64,000 nucleotides of DNA. Origin: an uncultured Clostridia bacterium. GTDB taxonomy: Bacteria; Bacillota; Clostridia; Christensenellales; CAMQZB01. A program made the position numbers and the translations under genes. The notes below the pieces were generated by a model. It ran no database searches. It saw only the letters and a list, made by a program, of their open reading frames with translations, and had not been told where the DNA came from. Shown here in pieces: positions 1-8,567 of this stretch; position 1 is the stretch's first letter; every line of letters starts with the position of its first letter. Location: assembly GCA_947039455.1 (NCBI GenBank), contig CAMQZB010000007.1, positions 1-64,000 on the forward strand, read 5' to 3'.

Positions 1-51
1 GAAATCCAAACTCTAGCAGGCGGAGACGGTTCAGGCCGTGTTCAAAGATAA
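1..51 (+). CDS. C-terminal end of an unidentified protein (partial)
   Basis: An open frame enters at the left edge and stops at TAA (49-51). Only 16 codons remain and they encode a Gly-rich tail (GGDGSGR motif). This is too little to assign a family. A hairpin terminator at about 112-143 follows, which supports this being the real end of a transcribed gene. Confidence 0.5.
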   Translation, partial: EIQTLAGGDGSGRVQR

Positions 52-111
52 TTATAATAGCCCTAAATTAAGGTTACTGGTATAACCTTTTGAAATCTAA
101 ATTTATTAAGT

Positions 112-143
112 AAAAGCGAATTGTTATGATTCGCTTTTGCTTT
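112..143 (+). terminator. intrinsic terminator after the first partial gene
   Basis: The 9-bp inverted repeat AAAAGCGAA (112-120) / TTCGCTTTT (130-138) is followed by a T-rich tail. It separates the partial gene at the left edge from the phosphofructokinase gene. Confidence 0.7.
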
Positions 144-159
144 AATATTCAATTTTTTG

Positions 160-168
160 TGATAAAAT
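160..168 (+). promoter_or_regulatory. extended -10 promoter for the phosphofructokinase gene
   Basis: TG-A-TAAAAT (160-168) matches an extended -10 element. No good -35 lies 17 bp upstream. Transcription would start near 175, only about 10 nt before the ATG at 185, so the ribosome site AGGAGA would sit at the very 5' end of the mRNA. Confidence 0.4.
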
Positions 169-184
169 TATGATAGGAGAAAAT

Positions 185-1414
185 ATGAAAAAAAACATTA
201 TAGTTGGACAAAGTGGCGGACCAACGGCAGTAATTAATTCTAGTCTTGCAGGTGTATTTCAAACAGCAATGGATAGAGGTGCAAATGTTTGTTACGGCAT
301 GTTGAATGGTGTGCAAGGATTGTTGGAAGAGAGATATGTGGATTTATCTGAACACATCGAAACACATCTTGACATTGAATTGCTAAAAAGAACACCATCA
401 TCATTTTTGGGGTCTTGTAGATATAAACTCCCTAAATTCGAAGATGATGCAGCTCCTTATATCAAAATTTTCGAGATTTTGAATAAACTAGAAATCGGAT
501 ATTTCTTTTATATTGGTGGAAATGACTCAATGGATACCATTGCGAAATTGTATAAGTACAGCAAAACTATCAATAGTGATATTAAATTTATAGGAATTCC
601 AAAAACAATTGACAACGATTTGAATGCAACTGACCATACTCCTGGGTACGGAAGTGCAGCGAAATATATCGCTTCAATAACAAAAGAAGTTATTCGTGAC
701 GGTCATGTTTATGATTCAAAACAAGTAACTATTCTTGAAATAATGGGAAGAAATGCAGGGTGGTTAACTGCCGCATCAGCTTTGGCGAAATCGGAAGATT
801 GCGAAGGTGTTGACATGATTTTCTTACCTGAAATGGTGTTTGATATTGATAAATTTGTGAAAAAAGTAAGTGAATTACAAAAGAACAAAAAGTCAGTTGT
901 AGTTGCAGTTTCAGAAGGAATTAAGATTGCTGACGGAAGATATGTTTCTGAACTTACGGAAAATGTACAATTCGTTGACGCTTTTGGACATAAAACATTG
1001 AACGGTACTGCACGTTATTTGGCTAATAAATTAGCTGAAAAAATTGGTTGTAAAACTCGTGCTATTGAGTTTTCTACTCTTCAAAGATGTGCTTCTCATA
1101 TAGTTTCAAGAGTGGACATTACTGAAGCGTATCAAGTAGGTGGAGCGGGAGTTAAATGTGCATTTGACGGAGAAAGTGGAAAAATGGTTACGTTAATTCG
1201 TACTTCCGATGACCCGTATCAATGCGTAACTGGGCTTTTTGATATTGCCGATGTTGCAAATTTAGAAAAGACTGTTCCAAAAGAATGGATCATTAATGAC
1301 GGTACATATTTGTCAGAAGAATTTATTCGTTACGCAAAACCATTAATTCAAGCGGAACTAACGCCAATTATGGTAGACGGAGTTCCAAGACACTTATTTT
1401 TGAAAAAACTATAA
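185..1414 (+). CDS. pfp: pyrophosphate-dependent 6-phosphofructokinase
   Basis: It converts fructose 6-phosphate to fructose 1,6-bisphosphate in cytosolic glycolysis. The 409-residue protein shows the PFK fold motifs: the N-terminal phosphate loop GQSGGPTAVINS (residues 8-19), GGNDS (111-115), PKTIDND (139-145) and MGRNAGW. PKTIDND in place of PGTIDND, and Asn/Asp in place of the Gly of GGDGS, are the established signatures of the PPi-using branch. An ATG at 170 is in frame, but the ATG at 185 follows AGGAGA at good spacing and starts directly before the conserved strand, so it is preferred. The gene is monocistronic, with a terminator directly downstream. Reversible PPi-PFK and the soluble pyrophosphatase at 3366 would compete for the same PPi pool. 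Confidence 0.92.
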   Translation: MKKNIIVGQSGGPTAVINSSLAGVFQTAMDRGANVCYGMLNGVQGLLEERYVDLSEHIETHLDIELLKRTPSSFLGSCRYKLPKFEDDAAPYIKIFEILNKLEIGYFFYIGGNDSMDTIAKLYKYSKTINSDIKFIGIPKTIDNDLNATDHTPGYGSAAKYIASITKEVIRDGHVYDSKQVTILEIMGRNAGWLTAASALAKSEDCEGVDMIFLPEMVFDIDKFVKKVSELQKNKKSVVVAVSEGIKIADGRYVSELTENVQFVDAFGHKTLNGTARYLANKLAEKIGCKTRAIEFSTLQRCASHIVSRVDITEAYQVGGAGVKCAFDGESGKMVTLIRTSDDPYQCVTGLFDIADVANLEKTVPKEWIINDGTYLSEEFIRYAKPLIQAELTPIMVDGVPRHLFLKKL

Positions 1415-1438
1415 GCGAAAAATTTAAAATAAAATAAT

Positions 1439-1482
1439 AAAAGACGTTAACTTTAGTTAGTACTAAAGCTAACGTCTTTTTG
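1439..1482 (+). terminator. intrinsic terminator after pfp
   Basis: A long hairpin with arms AAAGACGTTA-ACTTTAG and CTAAAG-CTAACGTCTTT is followed by a T run ending at about 1482. Confidence 0.85.
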
Positions 1483-1562
1483 TATATACGGGCAATATAA
1501 TTCATAGATATTTTTAGTAACAATAACTGCTAAAATTACATAATATTATAGAGATAGGTACT

Positions 1563-2717
1563 ATGAAAATCCAAGTACATATAAAAAATATAAATAATAA
1601 ATTTAAGAACATATTAAAGTGGAAACCAATGAGCGAATTTCAAATAAAAAATATTAAGGAAATTGATTTAGGCTATGGCAATTTAATCAATCACTTCGCA
1701 TTTGATGGCTGTAGCTACTACTTTACCGTTACTGGCGAGAGTAAAGTCTTGAAAACTGACAAAAATTTCATGGTGCAAGATGTGTATTATACATGTCGAG
1801 AATATGATTGTATATGCTATGATTCGAAAGATTGTTGATTCTATGGAACAGTGAAAAATTGCAATACTAATATATATAAATTAGACAAATGTTTTAAAGA
1901 AGTGGGTTGCATAACACTCCGTAGCTGTAACAATAAATGCCAAACTATTGTTGGAATATCTATTAACTGTGGAAACAACACGATAGTAATCGCATTTAAT
2001 AGTTGCATAGTGGAAGTTAGAAAGAATTGTGGCGAGTGTATGTGTGTTCCAAGTCCTATGAATTGTTATATCACAGGGGTGCTGTGCGTATATCCTGGGT
2101 ATGTGGTGACTTTCTATAAAGACAAGAAATATTACGTTACTATAATCGATCAGTGCGGTCAAATTGTGTTGACTAGTGAAGTGGAAGAAGGGATTATAAT
2201 TCAAGATATGCTGTTTAATCCAATTGACGAAAACAGTAGTCTAAGTTTTATGGATTGTCTAGTTTTACGTAATTTAACGGAGATTTGTGTTACCCACCAA
2301 CCAGTTAGTGACAGTATTATAGGTTACAATATTGCACCATGCAATTTTGATTTGTGTAATAAAAGTTGCTGCAATCCATGTGAAGGCTGTGATTGTTTAG
2401 ACCCATGTGGCAACGTTTTGCAATCTATCGCCCTAATCGAAAGTGCTATAGCTAATATACTAAACTGTGAAGGAGAGAAACTTGACAAGGTAATTGAAGT
2501 ATGCGAAGATGTGGATAAAATTCTTTGTGTCAATAAATCTGTTACTAATACCATAGTAAAGGTTACTCACCTTGAACACGTACTTGTAGCTAAACTTGAA
2601 GCCCTTGAAAACTATTGCAATCTATGCGGAGAAAAATCAAAGTGTGATAACTGTAAATGCCATGATGAAAAAATATGTATTGATGATGATAATACTTGCA
2701 CTTGCAATGTTGACTGA
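1563..2717 (+). pseudogene. Cys-rich, probably surface-located protein interrupted by an in-frame TGA
   Basis: Two open segments, 1563-1838 (91 residues) and 1851-2717, lie in the same reading frame. They are separated only by TGA (1836-1838) and four sense codons (FYGT). The second segment would have to begin at GTG 1851, which has no ribosome site, so the two look like one gene of about 384 codons with a nonsense codon. The protein shows beta-strand-rich repeats (ICYDS-DC, IYKLDKCFKE) like propeller or surface proteins, and more than 30 cysteines after the TGA, including CNKSCCNPCEGCDC. Near residue 190 of the second part it switches to a helical module (SIALIESAIANIL-NCEGEKL, then VNKSV). 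As I recall, this module recurs in clostridial collagen-like and spore-surface-type proteins. The downstream gene carries the same module. Decay, a sequence error or TGA readthrough all fit. Confidence 0.6.
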
Positions 2718-2878
2718 AAGTTTTTCTAAAATTTAATATGTCATTGTATCAATATTTAGTTGTAAAGCATAGAATGTAGAGAGTTGATAAAAAACCAAAC
2801 TAATCAATGATATAATGTCTTATTAAGAAATAAATTTATAGAAAATTTGTTTTATTAAAGTTTAAGGGCGAATTTATT

Positions 2879-3162
2879 ATGTGTACACCAGTAATCACAC
2901 CAGGAACAGGAACTAGATGCCAAGCTATCACAGATATTATCACATCAGTTGCCTTAGAGAAACAGCTTTATCATGCATTTTAAGTGCAGAAGGTCAAAAG
3001 GTTTTAAAAATTGTCGAGCTTGCTCAATCAGCTGAAGATATGCTTGCGGTTAACAAATCAGTTAAGTCTATGGTAGCTACTATCACTAACTTAGAAATCG
3101 TATTAAGTAACAAAATTTCTTTATTCGAAGAATGTTTATGTGCTACATGTGAAGTTGTTTAA
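2879..3162 (+). pseudogene. short paralogue of the upstream C-terminal module, frameshifted
   Basis: ATG 2879 opens a frame (MCTPVITPGTGTRCQAI, then SVALE) that ends at TAA 2981-2983. The frame entered at about 2959 continues ETALSCILSAEGQKVLKI, then AEDMLAVNKSV to TAA at 3162. Joined at GAG/GAA (2957-2961) by one extra base they give a continuous SVALEETALSCILSAEGQK, which matches the SIALIESAIANILNCEGEK module of the preceding gene. A one-base deletion, or a -1 shift in translation, is the simplest reading. Intact, it would be about 94 residues: a short N-terminal tail plus the helical module. A strong terminator follows. An ATG at 2917 opens the second frame, but its first residues do not resemble the family. 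Confidence 0.6.
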
Positions 3163-3184
3163 CCAGATATTTTAGAAATATCAA

Positions 3185-3237
3185 AGAAAGCCTATAACAT
3201 TTGTATTTAAAACCACAAATGCTGTAGGCTTTTTCTT
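3185..3237 (+). terminator. intrinsic terminator
   Basis: The inverted repeat AAAGCCTA-AACATTTGT / ACAAATG-TGTAGGCTTT is followed by a T-rich tail. Confidence 0.8.
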
Positions 3238-3313
3238 GTTTCCTATTTATGATATATGTGGAGTGTATACAAACTAACGCTATACAGTAAATAGTTAAGA
3301 ACCGCAAAAAGAA

Positions 3314-3342
3314 TTGATTATTTTGACTTAATGTGTTATACT
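3314..3342 (+). promoter_or_regulatory. sigma-A promoter for ppa
   Basis: -35 TTGATT (3314-3319), 17-bp spacer, -10 TATACT (3337-3342). It lies about 24 bp upstream of the start codon. Confidence 0.6.
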
Positions 3343-3365
3343 TAAAAAAAATCGGAGGATTTAAC

Positions 3366-3926
3366 ATGAGCAATATTTGGCATGATATGTCTAGAAGTAG
3401 AATTAGCCCAACGGATTTCATAGGAATTATTGAAATATCAAAGGGTAGCAAGAAAAAATACGAACTTGATAAAGAGACTGGATTAATTATTCTTGATAGA
3501 ATTTTATATACATCAACTCACTACCCAGCGAACTACGGATTTATCCCTCGCACATTTGCTGACGATGGTGACCCACTTGACGTACTAGTTATTTGTAGCG
3601 AGTCTCTTGATCCGTTGACAATGGTTCAATGTTACCCAATCGGCGTAATTACAATGATCGACAGCGGAAAACGTGATGAAAAGATTATTGCTGTACCATT
3701 TTCAGATCCAGTTTATAATACTTATAAAGACATCGATGAGCTTCCAGCACATATTTTCAATGAGATTAGCCACTTTTTTAAAGTTTACAAAGCTCTTGAG
3801 AACAAGGAGACTGCGGTTGATGAAGTTGAGAACGCTGAAAGAGCAATACAAATTATTGCTGAATGTATGGCAAATTATGACGAAACTTTCAAAGAATACT
3901 TCAATGTTCAATCATACCGTAAATAA
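3366..3926 (+). CDS. ppa: inorganic pyrophosphatase, family I
   Basis: It hydrolyses pyrophosphate to two phosphates in the cytosol and so pulls biosynthetic reactions forward. The 186-residue protein carries the family I signature: EISKGSKKKYELDKETG, LDRILYTSTHYPANYGFIPRT and the metal-binding DGDPLDVLV. The ATG at 3366 follows GGAGG at ideal spacing. An upstream in-frame ATG at 3333 lies within the promoter and would only add vector-like residues. It has its own promoter and a terminator at 3958. Its neighbour pfp uses PPi as phosphoryl donor, so PPi turnover is probably balanced between the two. Confidence 0.93.
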   Translation: MSNIWHDMSRSRISPTDFIGIIEISKGSKKKYELDKETGLIILDRILYTSTHYPANYGFIPRTFADDGDPLDVLVICSESLDPLTMVQCYPIGVITMIDSGKRDEKIIAVPFSDPVYNTYKDIDELPAHIFNEISHFFKVYKALENKETAVDEVENAERAIQIIAECMANYDETFKEYFNVQSYRK

Positions 3927-3957
3927 TTTTTAAATTTAATTTACCAAAAAACACAAG

Positions 3958-3984
3958 ACATCTCAGTTATGAGGTGTTTTTTTT
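3958..3984 (+). terminator. intrinsic terminator after ppa
   Basis: The hairpin ACATCTCA / TGAGGTGT (one G-T wobble, GTTA loop) runs into eight Ts. Confidence 0.8.
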
Positions 3985-4150
3985 GCGTGTTTTATTGCAT
4001 AATTGCAAAATGAGCCAAATAAATGATAATATACTCCAAAACTTTTAAAATTTTTGAAAATATTTCTTAAAATAGTATTCAAAACTATATGAGAAATTTT
4101 TCATTTATGGTATTATTATATGTAGTATTCAAAAAAATGGAGGTGTGACA

Positions 4151-5593
4151 ATGGATAGCAAATCAAAAGTATCAAAAAACTTTGCTTATTTTAAATTAAA
4201 AAAAGACATCTCAAATTTTGCGAATCTTGCTGAAGAAATTCGAGATGATGAAGATGTGGTAAAATACGTTTTAACCAAAGACCCATCAATGATAAAATAT
4301 ATCAGCGAAAGACTTAAAGACGATTTTGACATAGTTAAACAAGCGGTAAAAACCAAAGGCGACCTAATCAGGTTTGCCAGTGAAAGATTGAAAAACGATG
4401 TGGAAATGGCGAAAATAGCTATTAGTGAGTTTGGCGGATCGTATGAGCATATCGGTGAAAAGCTAAAGGATAACAAAGAATTAATTCTTCTTGCAACTAA
4501 ATCTTTTAGCAGTATTTTGCGTATAATAGATAAGAAATTTTGCGACGATGACGATATAGTTGACAGTGCAATTTTGAAAAATCCAAAAGTAATTGAATTT
4601 GCATCACGCCGTATTCGAAGTGATAAAGATAGGGCGGTTCGATTGATTGATAAAAACCGTATGTTGATTGAATACCTTGACGATAGCATATTTTATCACA
4701 GAGAAGTTTTGGAGAAATTTGTACGCCCTAAAAACAAATTAGTAGCTAATAACGTTATTGATAATCAAACTCCTCTTGGTGTGTTTAAGGGACTTAGAAA
4801 GTTTAATTTTCATGTGTATTTAGTTATGCAACAAATGAATTTGTTGTTGCTATCTCGTGATAAATTCTATAATCTTTTGTTCGTATGTGATAATAATTTT
4901 TCCGATAGAGAAAAACTTTTGCACAAATACGTAGATCTTGATGACGGAGATGTGGTGAAAATGCTTTTAGATAAAGAAATTTTACCTAAAAACAAAACAC
5001 TTATGGAGTTAAGTTTCGCAAGAAATAAACAAAAGCTAAAAGTTTTACCTTATCTATTAGAATATACAAAGGATATGGTAGTAGACCTGTTTAGTGTTCA
5101 AGAAGACAATCGAACTAAGCTTCTAAATGGATTGAAACGGAAATCTAAAATATACATGAGAAAGTTTATTGAAAACTTTGAAATGTTCCAAGATGATGAA
5201 GAAATGGTAGAGCATGCCACATACATGAACGTATCTGCACTTGGCTATGCCGATGAATTAATTAGAAATGACGAAGAATTTGTTGGTAAATTAATAGAGA
5301 ATTACGCAGTAGATTATGCAAGTGAACCGATTATGAAATTCGTTGGAGAGGACTTAGTTTTTAATTATGAGCTATGTCTTTCCTCAGTTGAAAAAGACGG
5401 ACGCAACTTCGCTTATTGTGCGAAATCCGTTCAAGAAATCAAGGAAATAGCACTGGTTGCAGTTCGTGCAAACGGAAGTTATTACTTTAATTTATCCGAG
5501 AAATTAAAAGCTGATGAAGATATTATCAAAGAAAAGAAAGAGTTTTTCCCTATGGATTTACAAAGTGGAAATGAGGACAATGAAAACAATTAA
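4151..5593 (+). CDS. DUF4116-type repeat protein, first gene of a MoxR/VWA operon
   Basis: A 480-residue soluble protein of unknown function. The N-terminal 170 residues consist of helical repeats of about 25-45 residues with the pattern D-E-D-V-V-x-x-V ... I-x-Y-x-S-x-R-L-x-x-D. This resembles the DUF4116 repeat (assigned by pattern only). Similar but more diverged units recur near the C-terminus (DEEFVGKLIENYAVDYAS; DGRNFAYCAKSVQEI). There is no signal peptide or membrane segment. ATG 4151 follows GGAGGTG; the GTG at 4145 lies inside that ribosome site. The stop overlaps the next gene by 14 nt, so translation is coupled to the VWA and MoxR proteins. By analogy with other MoxR/VWA sets it could be the target-recognition or scaffold subunit; that is inference. 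Confidence 0.75.
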   Translation: MDSKSKVSKNFAYFKLKKDISNFANLAEEIRDDEDVVKYVLTKDPSMIKYISERLKDDFDIVKQAVKTKGDLIRFASERLKNDVEMAKIAISEFGGSYEHIGEKLKDNKELILLATKSFSSILRIIDKKFCDDDDIVDSAILKNPKVIEFASRRIRSDKDRAVRLIDKNRMLIEYLDDSIFYHREVLEKFVRPKNKLVANNVIDNQTPLGVFKGLRKFNFHVYLVMQQMNLLLLSRDKFYNLLFVCDNNFSDREKLLHKYVDLDDGDVVKMLLDKEILPKNKTLMELSFARNKQKLKVLPYLLEYTKDMVVDLFSVQEDNRTKLLNGLKRKSKIYMRKFIENFEMFQDDEEMVEHATYMNVSALGYADELIRNDEEFVGKLIENYAVDYASEPIMKFVGEDLVFNYELCLSSVEKDGRNFAYCAKSVQEIKEIALVAVRANGSYYFNLSEKLKADEDIIKEKKEFFPMDLQSGNEDNENN

Positions 5594-7124
5594 CAAGAAT
5601 GAAAAACTGAATAATCTTGCTAAAAAAATCATGTTAACAGCAAGGCGTGATGTGTATTTGAACCTAAAATTTCTAGGTTTAGCTTTGTCGTACCTTGATA
5701 AAATGGAACTTAGCGATAAAGGTGAAACTATGACTATTGCCTGTGATGGCGAAGGTGTTTTTTACAATCCTGAATACGTGGTTTCAAGTTTTGCTAAAGG
5801 AAAAAACCTAGCAAGATCAATTACCCACATCGTTTTGCATTGTATGTATAGCCACCCTTTTAAAGCTCTTGATAAAATTAATAACATAGCATGGGACGTA
5901 GCTTGCGATACTGCTGTTGAAAATATAATTGATGAAATGAAAATGAATGCACTGTATCGTGATGGTGATAGTGAACGTGGCGAAGTATATTTAGAACTGA
6001 AAGATCAAGTTTCCGTTCTTACCGCTGAACAATTATATACTGAATTTGCGGTATTATCTAACGCTGATTTAGAGAAGTATACCAATTTATTTTACGACGA
6101 TTCTCACATCATGTGGGAGCGACTGGAGTTTGATCAAATGGGAAATGGCGAAGACAACAACGGTCTTGACCAAGGCAGTGACAATTTTGCATCATTACAA
6201 TTTGCCCCCCCAAGCAGTGGTGATAGCAGTAAAAGTCACGAAAATTCCGACAGCAGTGAATCTGATGGAACTACTGAAAAAGAGCGTGACGATACTGAAT
6301 TTAAAGACGATGATGGAGAGAGTGACAAAGAGTCCAACGGTGAACCTGAAACTGAAGGTAATTCTTCCAGCAGTAAACGGTCCTCAAAAGCCAAAGACTG
6401 GCAAGACATTTCTTCCGAAATAATGACTGACTTACAATCTTTCAACAACAATTTAGAAGATGGTTTAGGTTATATGTTAAAGACATTGAGAATTGAATGT
6501 TCAAAGAAATATGACTTCAAAGAGTTTATGCGAAAGTTCCTTGTTAATCGAGAAGTGATGAAAGTGGACCAAGAAGAATTTGATTATGTTTACTATACCT
6601 ATGGATTGTCCCAATACGGAAATGTACCGCTAATTGAGAATTTAGAGTATACGGAACAGCAAGTTTTGGAAGAAATAGTTATCGCAATTGACACTTCAGG
6701 GTCTACAGAACAGTGGCTTGTTGAGAAGTTTTTAGAGCAAACTTATTCAATTATAAATCAATCAAACATTGGAAAAAGACAAGTTGCAATCCGAATAATC
6801 CAATGCGACAACGCAATTAAATCGGAAGTAACAATAAAAACATATGACGAATTTAAGGACTATATTGAGAATATATCAATAGTTGGCGGTGGCAGTACCG
6901 ACTTCAATCCTGTATTTAATCGTATAAATAATCAAATTATGAAAAACGAAATAAAACCACCAAAAGGGCTTATTTACTTTACCGATGGCTGTGGAATATA
7001 CCCGAAAGCTGTTCCGAGATATGAAACTACTTTCATATTTTATGAGGACGGACGAACTGATAATAACTATAATGTGCCATACTGGGCAATGAAATTAATA
7101 CTTGGAAAGGAGGACTTGCAATGA
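5580..7124 (+). CDS. VWA domain protein with N-terminal metallopeptidase-like domain (DUF2201-like)
   Basis: 514 residues in three parts. Residues 1-180 resemble the putative metallopeptidase domain of VWA-like proteins; the usual HExxH is HIVLH here (83-87) with SHP after it, so the catalytic Glu is missing. Residues 190-270 are a Ser/Asp/Glu-rich disordered linker. Residues 360-510 are a von Willebrand A domain with an intact metal-ion site: DTSGS (371-375), GGGSTDF (436-442) and FTDG (467-470). Such proteins pair with MoxR AAA+ ATPases as chaperone-like machines. An ATG at 5571 is the alternative start. The gene overlaps both neighbours (5580-5593 and 7121-7124), which suggests fixed stoichiometry. 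It is soluble, with no export signal. Confidence 0.85.
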   Translation: MKTINKNEKLNNLAKKIMLTARRDVYLNLKFLGLALSYLDKMELSDKGETMTIACDGEGVFYNPEYVVSSFAKGKNLARSITHIVLHCMYSHPFKALDKINNIAWDVACDTAVENIIDEMKMNALYRDGDSERGEVYLELKDQVSVLTAEQLYTEFAVLSNADLEKYTNLFYDDSHIMWERLEFDQMGNGEDNNGLDQGSDNFASLQFAPPSSGDSSKSHENSDSSESDGTTEKERDDTEFKDDDGESDKESNGEPETEGNSSSSKRSSKAKDWQDISSEIMTDLQSFNNNLEDGLGYMLKTLRIECSKKYDFKEFMRKFLVNREVMKVDQEEFDYVYYTYGLSQYGNVPLIENLEYTEQQVLEEIVIAIDTSGSTEQWLVEKFLEQTYSIINQSNIGKRQVAIRIIQCDNAIKSEVTIKTYDEFKDYIENISIVGGGSTDFNPVFNRINNQIMKNEIKPPKGLIYFTDGCGIYPKAVPRYETTFIFYEDGRTDNNYNVPYWAMKLILGKEDLQ

Positions 7125-8557
7125 ATATAATCGAAGCAAAAACCGAAATTAAAAACTCAATAGAGATGTACCTACAAAAAAACCAATATGGTGATTACAT
7201 CATTGACGTAGCGCGTCAACGCCCATGTTTTCTACTTGGGGCACCGGGTATTGGAAAGACTGCTATTATGAGTCAAATCGCCGACGAAATGGATTTGCCA
7301 CTTGTGTCATACACAATTACGCATCACACTCGTCAAAGCGCAATTGGGCTTCCTATGATTTCAAAAAAGACTTATAACAACGTTGAAGTTTCAGTAACAG
7401 AATATACTCTAAGCGAAATTATAGCTACGGTATACGAAGAAATGGCTAGATCAGGAAAAGAGGAAGGCATACTTTTTATCGACGAAATAAATTGCGTTTC
7501 CGAAACACTAGCACCTGCAATTTTAGATTTATTACAAAACAAAAAATTCGGACCACACAAAATACCTAAAGGTTGGATATTAGTTACTGCAGGAAATCCT
7601 GTGGAATTTAATAAATCAGTTAAGGAATTTGATATAGTTACCCTTGACCGTGTAAAGAAAATAGTAGCTGAACCAGACTTTAACGTATGGAAAAAATACG
7701 CATACGGAAAGTTGTTTCACGAAGCTGTTATCGGATTTTTAAAACTTAAACCACACTATGTTTTTGCTATGGAAAAAAGCATTGACGGTTACTATTTCGC
7801 AACGCCACGTGGTTGGGAAGACCTTGCAATCGCTATTAATTCATACGAAAATCTTGGTTTTGAAGTTAATTCAAACTTAATAGAAGAATATATTCAGCAC
7901 CATTCAGTAGCTATGGAATTTTATAGATACTACGGTTTGTTTGTGAAATATAAAAGAGATTATGACGTAAATTCAATTATGGCAGGGGATTTTGCGGCCA
8001 AAGTCGAAAAACTTAAATCCGCTAGATTTGACGAACGCTTTGCTATTGCAGAAGTGTTTACATCAGCTATCGGTTCGCAATCAAGAGATATTATGATTGA
8101 AGAGGCTGTGAAAAATTACTTTGTTATTCTAACAAAAAGAATGAAAAACGCTGACTATGAAGAGAAAATAGCAAGAGAGAAAAAGGTTCTATTAAAGAAA
8201 CTAGAAAGCGGATATCTTACTAAAGAAGATAAAGTAAAATGGAAAAAAGTGTTGGAACATATTGAATCAGCTGACTTTGACATGGCTAAGTTGATAGTAG
8301 AATTGTCAATCACACTTGAAACTAAAGCTAAAGAAATCAATAATAACCTTGATAATTTGTTTGACTTCACTATTCAATGTTTCGGCGAAGGTCAAGAACT
8401 AATTGCGTTTATGATAAACCTTATGAGTTCAACTCATTTTGTGAGTTTCGTTACAAAATACAGAAATGACAGATTCTATAAATACAATGAAATGTTAATA
8501 GTGAAAAACAGCAGTGCGGAACTTCAAATGGAAGCTCAAACATTTTTAGATAATTAA
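7121..8557 (+). CDS. MoxR-type AAA+ ATPase
   Basis: 478 residues. Walker A GAPGIGKT (40-47), a substrate-facing insert (HHTRQSAIGLP), Walker B ILFIDE (117-122) followed by INCVSETLAPAILDLLQNKKFG, and a sensor-1 segment (WILVTAGNP). This is the standard arrangement of MoxR/RavA-class ATPases that act with a VWA partner. The C-terminal 200 residues are helical and unassigned. ATG overlaps the stop of the VWA gene (ATGA), a classic coupling signal. It is expected to use ATP to remodel a target complex together with the upstream VWA protein; the target is unknown. Confidence 0.88.
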   Translation: MNIIEAKTEIKNSIEMYLQKNQYGDYIIDVARQRPCFLLGAPGIGKTAIMSQIADEMDLPLVSYTITHHTRQSAIGLPMISKKTYNNVEVSVTEYTLSEIIATVYEEMARSGKEEGILFIDEINCVSETLAPAILDLLQNKKFGPHKIPKGWILVTAGNPVEFNKSVKEFDIVTLDRVKKIVAEPDFNVWKKYAYGKLFHEAVIGFLKLKPHYVFAMEKSIDGYYFATPRGWEDLAIAINSYENLGFEVNSNLIEEYIQHHSVAMEFYRYYGLFVKYKRDYDVNSIMAGDFAAKVEKLKSARFDERFAIAEVFTSAIGSQSRDIMIEEAVKNYFVILTKRMKNADYEEKIAREKKVLLKKLESGYLTKEDKVKWKKVLEHIESADFDMAKLIVELSITLETKAKEINNNLDNLFDFTIQCFGEGQELIAFMINLMSSTHFVSFVTKYRNDRFYKYNEMLIVKNSSAELQMEAQTFLDN

Positions 8558-8567
8558 CAGGTGAAAA

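Noticed and set aside
1836-1838. TGA as a selenocysteine codon
   Set aside because: No convincing downstream stem-loop and no selenium genes were seen, and several other genes here stop with TGA. Cys or Trp at this point in homologues would fit a simple mutation better.
3143-3451. Minus-strand open frame of 102 codons between the frameshifted gene and ppa
   Set aside because: It overlaps a terminator, the ppa promoter and the start of ppa, and has no ribosome site.
4186-4689. Antisense open frame of 167 codons inside the DUF4116 gene
   Set aside because: A Ser/Leu/Ile-rich shadow frame caused by the Glu/Asp/Lys-rich sense strand.
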